Positions 26,452-34,383 of a stretch of DNA of 64,000 bases are shown here, piece by piece. The stretch spans positions 62,001 to 126,000 of the forward strand of contig CANMAI010000011.1 of NCBI GenBank assembly GCA_947495795.1, given 5' to 3'. The stretch is from an uncultured Paracoccaceae bacterium. Lineage in GTDB: Bacteria; Pseudomonadota; Alphaproteobacteria; Rhodobacterales; Rhodobacteraceae. Positions within the stretch are counted from its first letter, which is position 1; the number at the start of each line of letters is the position of its first letter. The notes below the pieces were generated by a model, which was not told the origin of the DNA, made no database searches, and worked only from the letters and a program-made list of their open reading frames with translations. A program made the position numbers and the translations under genes.

Positions 26452-26773
26452 AGGACGCCCATTTCAACGCCTGAGCGCAGCGCCGCCCGACAAAACGGTG
26501 TGCTGCCGCAGAATAGCTATAGGCGTCCGCTCGCAAACCGGGCGCGGTAGACAATAAGGCTACGTGGCCAACACAAAACATCGCGCACATAGCAGGCCAC
26601 CCACCAAAGGGCGGCCTGCTATATGCCAATACCCCACGCAGCCAGCATGAGCCAACCAGGCAAAAGCCCCACTGCACCGCCTTGCCCCCAACCGCCCCTT
26701 CCCATATCACGTTCTCCATAAAGGGCCGTCAGCATTCGCCAACACCCACCCCCTGCAAGGACGCATACCCTTC
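26452..26773. other. Intergenic region with hairpin 26589-26622
   Basis: A 322-base gap. ATAGCAGGCC at 26589-26598 and GGCCTGCTAT at 26613-26622 form a perfect 10-bp stem with a 14-base loop, with no T-run on either side. It may be a weak terminator of the GNAT gene or an element of the transporter leader. I found no gene in the rest. Confidence 0.5.
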
Positions 26774-27694
26774 GTGAGCCTCACCGATTTCAGCAACTGG
26801 GTGCAGGCCATCGAAGGCACGCCCACCGGCCACACCGCTGCAATGATCCTCGCGCTTATCTCCGCCGCTGCCCATGCCGTCTTCGGCGCGCTGCAGAAGT
26901 GGCGGTTCGATCCGTGGCTCACACGCGGCGCAATCGATGTCTTCTATTGCTCCATGGCGTTGCCCGTTGCCCTCTTCCTCGTACCGCCGCCCACCCCCTT
27001 TGTCTGGCTGCTGCTTGCGGGCGTCTTCGTCATCCACTTTGCCTACAAGTACCTCCTCGCCATGGCGTATGAGCGGGCGGCCTACACGGTTGTCTACCCT
27101 GTCGTGCGCGGCACCGGCCCGCTGGCCACCGTCGTCATCGCGGGGCTTGTCTTTGGCGAGTTCTTCACCGCCACCCAATGGCTCGGCGTCCTCTTCCTCT
27201 CCGCTGCCATCTTCGGTCTCGCGGCCGTGAATTACCGCAGCACGGCAAAGGTGGATCGCCAGCTCCTTCTCACAGCCCTCGGCATTGCCTTCATCACGGG
27301 GCTGATCGTGGCCACCTACACCGTCTACGATGCTTACGGGATGCGCGCCGTGGTGAACCCCTTCACCTTCCTTGCGTGGTTCTTCGTGATCGATGGCCTC
27401 GCCTTCCCGTTCCTCGCATGGCGGCGCTGGCAAAGGATCGAGAACAAGCCCGATCCGCGCCCCCTTCTGCTCCGTGGCTTTATCGCCGCCCTCATCGCCT
27501 ATGTCAGTTTTGGCGGTGTTATGCTCGCCACCCGGCTGGATAAGGTGGGCGAGGCGGCGGTGCTGCGCGAAACTTCCACCGTCTTCGCCGCTTTCATCGG
27601 CTGGCTCTTCCTCAAAGAAACGGTCGGATGGCTTCGCGCGGGCTTGATGGGCCTTATCGCATTGGGTGCCGTCATCGTGGAATTCGGCGGATGA
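26774..27694 (+). CDS. EamA/DMT-superfamily transporter
   Basis: A 306-residue membrane protein with ten predicted helices arranged as two EamA repeats of about 140 residues. Conserved positions include PVVRGTGPLATVVIAGLVFGE in the first half, continued by QWLGVLF, and ETSTVFAAFIGWLFLKE in the second. Members move amino acids, nucleotides or other small metabolites out of the cell. The start is GTG 26774, with an AAGGA site rather far upstream. Substrate unknown. Confidence 0.88.
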   Translation: MSLTDFSNWVQAIEGTPTGHTAAMILALISAAAHAVFGALQKWRFDPWLTRGAIDVFYCSMALPVALFLVPPPTPFVWLLLAGVFVIHFAYKYLLAMAYERAAYTVVYPVVRGTGPLATVVIAGLVFGEFFTATQWLGVLFLSAAIFGLAAVNYRSTAKVDRQLLLTALGIAFITGLIVATYTVYDAYGMRAVVNPFTFLAWFFVIDGLAFPFLAWRRWQRIENKPDPRPLLLRGFIAALIAYVSFGGVMLATRLDKVGEAAVLRETSTVFAAFIGWLFLKETVGWLRAGLMGLIALGAVIVEFGG

Positions 27695-27780
27695 AAATTT
27701 TACCAAATGGTCAAAAATCGGGCGCAGGTCTCGACATTTCTGTCGCACGGTGCGTTAACGCCCGAAAAGTCGATGCAGCG

Positions 27781-27824
27781 CCATACCAAACCCGTACCAA
27801 AACCATACCTAACCCATAACCGAA
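27781..27824. repeat. Four tandem 11-bp repeats upstream of yciB
   Basis: Units CCATACCAAAC, CCGTACCAAAA, CCATACCTAAC and the degenerate CCATAACCGAA follow one another without spacing. The array ends 25 bases before the yciB start. Three units recur, inverted, at 57502-57534. Eleven-base direct repeats on one face of the helix are typical of binding sites for OmpR-type response regulators, but the regulator is unknown. Confidence 0.65.
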
Positions 27825-27849
27825 ATTGCCGTCAGGATGCCCGTTAACC

Positions 27850-28464
27850 ATGGCTGAAAAACCTCTGAACCCGATCCTGAAACTGGTGCTGGAGCTTGGC
27901 CCCGTCGGCCTCTACCTCCTCGCCTACAAGCGTTTTCAGGATGCGCCGTTAACGATTGGTGGCACGGAATACGGGGCCGTTGTGGCCGCCACAGCCGTCT
28001 TCGTACCGCTCATGCTGCTCTCTATGGGCATCACCTTTGCGCTTACCCGCGCGCTGCCGCGCATGGCCGTTTTCACGGCCATCGTGGTGGTGGTTTTCGG
28101 TGGCCTTACCGTCTGGCTGAACGATGATACCTTCACGAAAATGCGCCCCACGGTCGTCTATTCGCTCTTCGCCTTTGTGCTCGGCGTTGGCCTCTGGGTG
28201 CAAAAAAGGTCGTATCTTGAATACCTTATGGGCCAGATGATGCCGATGGGGCAGGAGGGGTGGATGGCCTTCACCCGCAATTGGGTGTTCTTCTTCATCT
28301 TCATGGCCATCTTCAACGAATTTGTCTGGCGTGTATTGGGAGAGGAAGCCTGGGTCTGGCTCGATACCGTAGGCCAGATGGCCCTCACCTTCGGCTTTCT
28401 CGCAACGCAGTATCCGCTCCTGCGCAAGCATCTGGAAGAGCCGGAAGAAGAGCCCAAAAGTTAA
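27850..28464 (+). CDS. yciB: Inner membrane-spanning protein YciB (septation protein A family)
   Basis: A 204-residue polytopic membrane protein with five predicted helices. Family features are KLVLELGPVGLYLLAY near the start, FTKMRPTVVYSLFAFVLG near 95 and AIFNEFVWR near 157. YciB/IspZ takes part in cell-envelope and division processes in enterobacteria. The ATG at 27850 is supported by homologous starts. The promoter region carries an array of 11-bp repeats. It is convergent with ccmG. Confidence 0.92.
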   Translation: MAEKPLNPILKLVLELGPVGLYLLAYKRFQDAPLTIGGTEYGAVVAATAVFVPLMLLSMGITFALTRALPRMAVFTAIVVVVFGGLTVWLNDDTFTKMRPTVVYSLFAFVLGVGLWVQKRSYLEYLMGQMMPMGQEGWMAFTRNWVFFFIFMAIFNEFVWRVLGEEAWVWLDTVGQMALTFGFLATQYPLLRKHLEEPEEEPKS

Positions 28465-28493
28465 TGCACCGCACGGCTTAACCGCGCATTAAC
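28460..28493. terminator. Hairpin between convergent yciB and ccmG
   Basis: GTTAATGC at 28460-28467 and GCATTAAC at 28486-28493 are perfect inverted repeats, with a small CGG/CCG stem in the loop. They lie between two convergent stops, so a bidirectional terminator is likely. The same bases also contain TTAA-N7-TTAA at 28478-28492. Confidence 0.5.
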
Positions 28494-28502
28494 GATGCTT
28501 GG

Positions 28503-29045
28503 CTATTCTGCGGCTTCCATCGCCGGTCTGATGCGCGTGCGTAAAGCCGTCTCATTCACCGGCCCCGGAAACCGCACCAGAATGTCACCATCGGAATTTA
28601 AAACAAACGTTTCAGGAACCCCGTACAAGCCCCATTCAATCCCCGTCCGCCCCTTCTCATCCGCACCCACAGAGACGTAAGGATTGCCCAGCTCGTCCAG
28701 AAACCCGAGCGCTTTGCCCGGCTGATCCTTGTAGTTCACACCGATAATCGGCACGCCCTCGGCCGCCAGTTGTTCAAGAAACGGATGCTCCAACCTACAA
28801 GGCCCACACCATGATGCCCAGAAATTCACGAGCTTCACACCGGGCGCTTTCAGCGCCGCCATATCGGCGACTGGCAGGTCTCCCAAAGGCGAAACCTCAA
28901 AGGCGGGTGCTGGTTGCCCTACGAAGGTTGAAGGCAGCTCATTCGGGTTATCCCGTTGAAATGCAAACCAAAAAAGCGCACCAAGGCTGAGGAATATCAG
29001 CGGCGGCAGTAGTAGGATCGGGTTGAAACCACGTGTCTCAGCCAT
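28503..29045 (-). CDS. ccmG: Thiol:disulfide interchange protein CcmG/DsbE
   Basis: A 180-residue membrane-anchored thioredoxin-fold protein that keeps apocytochrome c cysteines reduced in cytochrome c maturation. One N-terminal helix (NPILLLPPLIFLSLGALFWF) anchors it to face the periplasm. C80 and C83 in WASWCGPC are the active-site pair, and GVPETF contains the cis-proline typical of CcmG. The ATG at 29045 lies inside the end of ccmD (8-base overlap). Confidence 0.95.
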   Translation of the reverse strand: MAETRGFNPILLLPPLIFLSLGALFWFAFQRDNPNELPSTFVGQPAPAFEVSPLGDLPVADMAALKAPGVKLVNFWASWCGPCRLEHPFLEQLAAEGVPIIGVNYKDQPGKALGFLDELGNPYVSVGADEKGRTGIEWGLYGVPETFVLNSDGDILVRFPGPVNETALRTRIRPAMEAAE

Positions 29046-29187
29046 CGATATGCCTCTCCTGTCGCGCAAGTTCCGCCTTTACACGGGCATTGCGTACCAC
29101 ACTCCAGATCACCACCCCGCCCAGCAAAACAAGTGAGGCACCGTAGGCCAGCAATACCGGCCCGGCATAAGCTCCCAGATCCGGCAT
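29038..29187 (-). CDS. ccmD: Heme exporter protein CcmD
   Basis: A 49-residue small membrane protein, recognised from context and its layout: MPDLGAYAGPVLLAYGASL, one helix, then a positively charged tail NARVKAELARQE. In the Ccm system CcmD helps release holo-CcmE from CcmABC. The start shares a base with the ccmC stop (TGATG), and its end overlaps ccmG. Confidence 0.9.
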   Translation of the reverse strand: MPDLGAYAGPVLLAYGASLVLLGGVVIWSVVRNARVKAELARQERHIDG

Positions 29188-29915
29188 CACGCCATCACCT
29201 CCCGCGCTTGAAGCGCTGCCAACCGCCGCGCCCGAATTTCGGTACGTGTGCGCAGCAGCACCAAGGCAATGAAAAGAAACACAAATCCAGCCATCGTCAG
29301 GATCAGCGGGTAGTAGAAAACATCCGCCACATTCTCCTCCGCATCCAGAGAAAGCGAAGCTCCCTGATGCAATCCCTGGTTCCAAAACAGCACAGCGTAG
29401 CGTGAAAGCAGCGCAAAAACGGAGCCGACCATCGCCAGCATCGCCGTCAAATCTGCAGCCTTTTCAACATCTTCTACAGCTTCCCAAAGCGCCATATAAC
29501 CAAGATAAAAGACGAACAGGATGAGAAACGAGGTCAACCGCGGATCCCACTCCCACCACGTTCCCCACATCGGTTGGCCCCAAACAGCCCCTGTAAACAA
29601 GGCCATCAGCGTCATCACCGCGCCTACAGGTGCGGCAGCCTTGGCCGCAAGCGCAGACACATGATGCCGCCGGATGAACCAGATCAGAGAAGCCACCAAC
29701 ATCATGATCCACGCATTGATCGCCATCAGCGCAGAGGGCACATGAAGGTAGATGATCTTAACGGTCGAACCCTGCTTGTAATCATCCGGCGTGAAGAAAA
29801 ACCCCCAGATCAGCCCCCCGAAAATACAGAGGCCAGCCAGCACCCAGGCAACACTCATCACCGGCGCCGACACGCGCATAAACTCTGCAGGATTGGCATA
29901 TTTCCAGAGTGACAT
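29187..29915 (-). CDS. ccmC: Heme-handling protein CcmC
   Basis: A 242-residue protein with six membrane helices that attaches heme to CcmE. The tryptophan-rich heme-binding motif WGTWWEWDPRLTS is at about 120-132, flanked by conserved histidines (IYLHVPSA near 60, NQGLHQGASLS near 187). The ATG at 29915 (MSLWKYANP) matches the family start. ccmA, ccmB and ccmE are not in the window; in Rhodobacterales ccmB and ccmA often lie upstream, but here a transporter gene lies upstream instead. Confidence 0.95.
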   Translation of the reverse strand: MSLWKYANPAEFMRVSAPVMSVAWVLAGLCIFGGLIWGFFFTPDDYKQGSTVKIIYLHVPSALMAINAWIMMLVASLIWFIRRHHVSALAAKAAAPVGAVMTLMALFTGAVWGQPMWGTWWEWDPRLTSFLILFVFYLGYMALWEAVEDVEKAADLTAMLAMVGSVFALLSRYAVLFWNQGLHQGASLSLDAEENVADVFYYPLILTMAGFVFLFIALVLLRTRTEIRARRLAALQAREVMA

Positions 29916-29963
29916 GCGCCTTGGATTATCCTCTCTCGCGCCCTTTCGCAATGGGCTCCCCTG

Positions 29964-30854
29964 TCACATCCGCGTAGGCTGGGGCGTGATTTTCCACCGC
30001 GTCATCAGGAGTGGTGTAAAGTACATCGGGAATTGGTAAAGCGCTACAAACAAAGCGAAATTAGGCTCAAAGGGCAAAGCCGCCAGATAGATCGCAACCG
30101 TCCTGTTGCCCATCATCACGCCCGCAGCCCCTGCATTTTCCGCTCGGGTGAACGGCAGAAAGCCAGCCCGCGTGGCAAGGTTGGCGCCAAGATTGAAAAG
30201 CGTGGCAAACACCAGCATCCAAAGCGCATCAGCGGGGCGCGAAAGCAGAATTTCCGTAACACCGGCAAAGAGCGGGATCACGAAAACCAGCATCGTCATC
30301 GCGGCAATCCCATCGAACCGCAAAGCCTCCCGCTGGATCCGCTCAGGCCCGATCACACGCCTTAAAACAAGGGCACCCACAACCCCAAGCGCTATCATCC
30401 AGCCAAGCGAAAGTGCCAGTTCCAGAGGCTCAAGTGCTGCCGCATCAGGCAGAAAGAGCGCTACGGTCAGCGGCCCGAGGATCGGTGTGAGCAGCGTCGC
30501 ACTCACCGTCACCTCAATCGCCAACCGGGCGTTGAAACCGAGGAGAAAACAGAAGCCAGCGCTTGAGGCAATCGGTGGTGTGGCGGCAAGATAAATCAGT
30601 GCAACCTGATAGTGCGCGGGCAGAAACAGCCCGAAAACGTAGTAAAGGCAGGCTGTTAGCGGCATGAACGCAACGGAGACCGCCAGGAGAAATGCCATTC
30701 GCTTGGGCCGGATCGCTGCTCGAAACGTGGCTTCCAGATCTATCCGCGCCATGCCCAAGGCAACGACAACAGAGACGAGAAAGGGCAGGGCGGGGCGCAG
30801 AAAGTCGGAAAGGGCTGGCAGAAACAAAGCAACCAGAGAGCCGATGGCCAACAC
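29964..30854 (-). CDS. Bile acid:sodium symporter (SBF)-fold transporter
   Basis: A membrane protein of about 296 residues with nine to ten helices. Conserved SBF features are YLAATPPIASSAGFCFLLGFN near 90, SLGWMIALGVVGA, and the crossover helix near GAAGVMMGNRTVAIYLA. Related proteins carry bile acids, pantoate or other organic anions with sodium. The start is uncertain: GTG 30854 is used, but the open frame continues upstream to the moaA stop without an ATG (GRLLDFAGKNARW precedes), so a CTG start near 30887 is possible. It follows moaA on the same strand. Confidence 0.75.
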   Translation of the reverse strand: MLAIGSLVALFLPALSDFLRPALPFLVSVVVALGMARIDLEATFRAAIRPKRMAFLLAVSVAFMPLTACLYYVFGLFLPAHYQVALIYLAATPPIASSAGFCFLLGFNARLAIEVTVSATLLTPILGPLTVALFLPDAAALEPLELALSLGWMIALGVVGALVLRRVIGPERIQREALRFDGIAAMTMLVFVIPLFAGVTEILLSRPADALWMLVFATLFNLGANLATRAGFLPFTRAENAGAAGVMMGNRTVAIYLAALPFEPNFALFVALYQFPMYFTPLLMTRWKITPQPTRM

Positions 30855-30900
30855 CCACCGCGCATTTTTCCCTGCGAAATCAAGCAGTCGTCCAAGAGGT

Positions 30901-31914
30901 TCAGCCGCCGGTATGGCTCATATGCCGGGTCATCTCGCCCGCCACCCCTTTGCGCGAATAGTCGAAATCATGGCCCTTCGGCTTGCGCGCAATCGCGGCG
31001 TGAATGGCCTTATCCAGCCGCTCATTCCCTTCACTTTCGCGAAGAACCTCGCGCAGATCCGCCTCATCTTCCTGGCCGAGGCACATGAAAAGCTGGCCCG
31101 TACAGGTCAGCCGCACGCGGTTGCAGCTTTCGCAGAAATTGTGGGAAAGCGGGGTGATAAAGCCCACCTTGCCGCCCGTCTCTTCCACCCTGGTATACCG
31201 CGCAGGCCCCCCGGTGTTCAGCGGGATATCCGTCAAAGTATACTCAGTTTCAAGGTGTTGGCGTACATCCTCAAGGCTCCAATACTGGTCCAGCCGCAGG
31301 CCATCACCCATATCCTCACCCATCGGCATCACCTCGATAAAGGTGATGTCGAACCCGCGCGCGCCGCACCATTCGACCATCTTGATGGCCTCATCGTCGT
31401 TCTCGCCCTTCAGCGCAACGACATTGAGCTTCACCTTCAGTCCGGCCTCAACCGCCGCATCAATCCCGTCCATTACCTGGGCAAATCGCCCCCAACGGGT
31501 GATCGCCTTGAACTTGGCCTCGTTCAGAGTATCGAGCGATACATTCACCCGCTTCACCCCGGCATCCGCCAAGGGCCGGGCAAACCGGCGCAACTGGGAG
31601 CCATTGGTGGTGAGCGTCAGTTCATCCAGAGCACCAGATGCCAGATGGCGAGACATGCCGTCAAAAAACGTCATGATCCCCTTGCGTACAAGGGGTTCGC
31701 CGCCCGTGATCCGCAGCTTTCGGATACCATGTTCCACAAAGCGGGTGCACAATCGGTCCAGCTCCTCAAGGCTCAGAAGCTCGGCCTTGGGCAGGAAGGT
31801 CATGTTCTCCGACATGCAGTAAACACAGCGAAAATCGCAGCGATCCGTTACGGAAACCCGAAGGTAGGTTATCGCCCGTGCAAACGGATCGATCAGCTGC
31901 GGTGCACCACTCAT
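30901..31914 (-). CDS. moaA: GTP 3',8-cyclase MoaA
   Basis: A 337-residue radical SAM enzyme for the first step of molybdenum cofactor synthesis. The N-terminal cluster cysteines are C26, C30 and C33 in [10 protein letters not shown]. The second cluster is formed by cysteines in [16 protein letters not shown] near 260. The protein ends in HTGG, the conserved catalytic double glycine. ATG 31914 has GGGAGGG five bases before it. No other moa genes lie nearby. Confidence 0.96.
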   Translation of the reverse strand: MSGAPQLIDPFARAITYLRVSVTDRCDFRCVYCMSENMTFLPKAELLSLEELDRLCTRFVEHGIRKLRITGGEPLVRKGIMTFFDGMSRHLASGALDELTLTTNGSQLRRFARPLADAGVKRVNVSLDTLNEAKFKAITRWGRFAQVMDGIDAAVEAGLKVKLNVVALKGENDDEAIKMVEWCGARGFDITFIEVMPMGEDMGDGLRLDQYWSLEDVRQHLETEYTLTDIPLNTGGPARYTRVEETGGKVGFITPLSHNFCESCNRVRLTCTGQLFMCLGQEDEADLREVLRESEGNERLDKAIHAAIARKPKGHDFDYSRKGVAGEMTRHMSHTGG

Positions 31915-32016
31915 GAAACCCTCCCTGTTGAGAAGACACTAGGGGCGGCACGAGCGGACTTCAAGCAATAGACCTTCCTTTTGGGACGCGATAGGCTCGC
32001 CCAAAAGAGGTGGAGC

Positions 32017-33648
32017 ATGATCCCCGAAAGACTTGTGGAGCGGAAGGCCGATTGGGAGGCGATGCGCAAGGCCTTCAGATGGCCGGAGCTTGCGCACTTC
32101 AACATCGCGGAGGTGGCGTGTGAACGCTGGGCGCGGAGCCAGCCGGGCAAGCGCGCGCTCCGGTATCTCCGGCCCGATGGTGAGGTGCGCGATTACAGTT
32201 ATATCCAGCTTTCCCGTGCCTCCTCCCGTTTCGCCAACGCGTTGAAAGCGCATGGAATTCAGCGGGGAGACAGGGTGGCGGTGCTGCTGCCGCAAACGCC
32301 CGAGACGATCCTTACACATCTTGCCGCGTACAAGATCGGGGCCATTTTGGTGCCTCTTTTCACGCTCTTTGGCGAGGATGGTCTCCGTTTCAGGTTCTCG
32401 CATTCCGGGGCCAAAGCCGTGATCACCGATAGCACCAATCTCCCCAAGATGTTCGCCATCCGCAGTGATCTGCCGGATCTGGAAACCATCTTTTCTATCG
32501 ATGCGCGAGAGGGCGGAACCTCCGGCTTCTGGCAGGAGCTTGGCAAGGCCGCTGATCATTGTGAGATGGCAGATACCACGCCGGATGACCCGGCGCTCAT
32601 TTCCTACACTTCCGGCACCACCGGCCCGCCCAAAGGGGCGCTGCACGCCCACCGTGTGCTGCTCGGCCATTTGCCGGGCGTTGAGCTGCCGCATAATCTC
32701 CTGCCACAAAAGGGGGATTGCCTCTGGACCCCGGCAGATTGGGCGTGGATGGGCGGGCTGGCCAACGTGATGCTGCCCGCGCTTACCTATGGTGTCCCGC
32801 TCATCGCGCACCGGATGGCAAAGTTCGATCCGGAGCATGCCTTCTGGGTGATGGAACAGCTGGAAGTGCGCAACACCTTCCTGCCGCCAACGGCCCTAAA
32901 GCTGATGCGCGACGCTGATCTCAAATCCAAACCGCGCCTGCGCAGCGTCGGTTCGGGCGGGGAGGCTTTGGGCGCAGAACTGCTGGATTGGGGGCAGAAG
33001 ACATTTGGCCTTACGATCAACGAGTTCTACGGCCAGACGGAATGCAACCTGGTGCTCACCAATTGCGCCGAGATCCAGCCACCCAAACCGGGCTCCATGG
33101 GGTTGGCGGTTCCCGGTTCCGATGTTGCCGTGATTGACGAGGAGGGCGCGCCGCTTCCGCAGGGCGAAGTGGGAGAGATCGCGATAAAGCGCGGGGCGCG
33201 CGCCATGTTTCTGGAGTACTGGAAGGCCCCCGAGAAGACTGCGGAGAAGTTCATCGGCGATTGGATGCGCACCGGCGATGTGGGTTCCATCGACACAGAG
33301 GGATACTTCTTCTTCTCGGCCCGCACGGATGATGTGATAACGTCTTCCGGCTACAGGATCGGCCCGACGGAGATTGAGGATTGCCTCACAGGCCACCATG
33401 CAGTGGCTATAGCGGCCGTGATCGGTGTGCCGGACGAGATGCGCACAGAAGTTGTGAAAGCCTTTGTTACATTGAGGAAGGGTGCCGTGCGGGAGGGGTT
33501 GGAGGCAGAACTGATCGCCCATGTCCGCAACCGGATCTCGCCGCATGTTGCTCCCCGCGAAGTGGAGTTTGTCGATACATTGCCGATGACGGCAACGGGA
33601 AAGATCATGCGACGAGCGCTCAAGAGAGCGCCGGAAGGCGCCAGTTAG
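32017..33648 (+). CDS. Acyl-CoA synthetase (AMP-forming)
   Basis: A 543-residue ANL-superfamily ligase that activates a carboxylic acid to its CoA ester. The P-loop is YTSGTTGPPKG at 197-207, FYGQTECN follows near 345, the hinge region ends in RTDDVITSSGYRIGP near 440, and the catalytic lysine is in TATGKIMRRAL close to the end. The overall style resembles medium-chain acyl-CoA synthetases and the benzoate/acetate group rather than long-chain FadD. ATG 32017 has GTGGAG upstream. The DUF218 gene starts immediately after the stop. Confidence 0.9.
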   Translation: MIPERLVERKADWEAMRKAFRWPELAHFNIAEVACERWARSQPGKRALRYLRPDGEVRDYSYIQLSRASSRFANALKAHGIQRGDRVAVLLPQTPETILTHLAAYKIGAILVPLFTLFGEDGLRFRFSHSGAKAVITDSTNLPKMFAIRSDLPDLETIFSIDAREGGTSGFWQELGKAADHCEMADTTPDDPALISYTSGTTGPPKGALHAHRVLLGHLPGVELPHNLLPQKGDCLWTPADWAWMGGLANVMLPALTYGVPLIAHRMAKFDPEHAFWVMEQLEVRNTFLPPTALKLMRDADLKSKPRLRSVGSGGEALGAELLDWGQKTFGLTINEFYGQTECNLVLTNCAEIQPPKPGSMGLAVPGSDVAVIDEEGAPLPQGEVGEIAIKRGARAMFLEYWKAPEKTAEKFIGDWMRTGDVGSIDTEGYFFFSARTDDVITSSGYRIGPTEIEDCLTGHHAVAIAAVIGVPDEMRTEVVKAFVTLRKGAVREGLEAELIAHVRNRISPHVAPREVEFVDTLPMTATGKIMRRALKRAPEGAS

Positions 33649-34299
33649 ATGCTGCGGGGGTTGCTTGTCGGCATGATCAAACTGGCCGTTTTCTCGGCGG
33701 CACTTCTCCTCATCGCCGTGCTTGCCAGCACGCTTTGGTTTGGCAGGGTTGCAGGTGCCCTTTCCGAGGCCGACGCGATCCTCGTGCTCGGTGCCGGGAT
33801 GAAGCCCGATGGCACGCTCGATCAGGCCACAAGCGCGCGGGTGATGGCTGGCGTGGCGCTCTACGAACAAGGCTTGGCGCCAGTGCTCATGACGAGCGGC
33901 GGCCCGGCCGTGGTGGGCGGGCCAACTGCCGGTGCGCAGATGGCCAGATTGGCTGCGGCGGCAGGTGTGCCGGAAAGCGCGCTGAAAGCTGAGGAGCACT
34001 CCACATCCACGCTGCAAAACGCTCTTTTCAGCGCACCAATTCTGAAGGCCGGGGGTCATGAACGCGTAATCGTGGTGACGGAGGGTTTCCATATGGCGCG
34101 GGCCATCACGAGCCTGCGGTGGGCAGGCGTTTCGGTTTCCGGCGCGCATGTTTCTACGATGTTCCGCACAGGCAGCAGCGTTCGAATGCTTGTCAGAGAG
34201 GCGATAGCATGGCCCTTCAATCTCGGACGTGTCGCAGCATGGCATATCGGCATCCTTCGTGGGGTACCGGTGGAACAAAGGGTGCTATGGCTACGTTAG
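33649..34299 (+). CDS. YdcF/ElyC family (DUF218) membrane protein
   Basis: A 216-residue protein with one N-terminal membrane helix (about 5-30) and a DUF218 domain. ADAILVLGAGMKPDG near 40, VLMTSGGP near 82 and IVVTEGFHMARA near 143 mark the nucleotide-like binding fold of this family. The E. coli members SanA/ElyC/YdcF affect envelope polysaccharide and barrier function. It starts at the first base after the acyl-CoA synthetase stop, so co-translation is likely. Confidence 0.82.
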   Translation: MLRGLLVGMIKLAVFSAALLLIAVLASTLWFGRVAGALSEADAILVLGAGMKPDGTLDQATSARVMAGVALYEQGLAPVLMTSGGPAVVGGPTAGAQMARLAAAAGVPESALKAEEHSTSTLQNALFSAPILKAGGHERVIVVTEGFHMARAITSLRWAGVSVSGAHVSTMFRTGSSVRMLVREAIAWPFNLGRVAAWHIGILRGVPVEQRVLWLR

Positions 34300-34307
34300 G
34301 CCTTGTC

Positions 34308-34374
34308 GTCCTTCAACTTCGGGCGATATCGCTGCATTTAGCAAGCCGGAACCCGATACCGGCAACTGAAGGAC
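34308..34374 (+). promoter_or_regulatory. Inverted repeat covering the antiporter ribosome site
   Basis: GTCCTTCA at 34308-34315 and TGAAGGAC at 34367-34374 are complementary. The second arm contains the only ribosome-site-like sequence (GAAGGA) before the antiporter ATG at 34384. The 51-base loop includes a CCGGaacccgataCCGG hairpin. RNA pairing could limit translation. No known riboswitch class was recognised. Confidence 0.45.
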
Positions 34375-34383
34375 TGGTTTGAT

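Noticed and set aside
26908-26918. GGTTCGATCC, resembling a tRNA T-loop
   Set aside because: It is inside the EamA transporter coding frame, and no acceptor, D or anticodon stems surround it.
28478-28492. Perfect CtrA consensus TTAA-N7-TTAA
   Set aside because: It lies between the stops of convergent yciB and ccmG and is part of a terminator-like inverted repeat, so it is not in a promoter.
30664-31971. 435-codon frame antisense to moaA
   Set aside because: moaA is unambiguous on the other strand with both cluster motifs; the antisense frame has no recognisable features.
32896-34278. 460-codon frame antisense to the acyl-CoA synthetase and DUF218 genes
   Set aside because: Shadow of two clear sense genes, with a Cys/His/Arg-rich translation.
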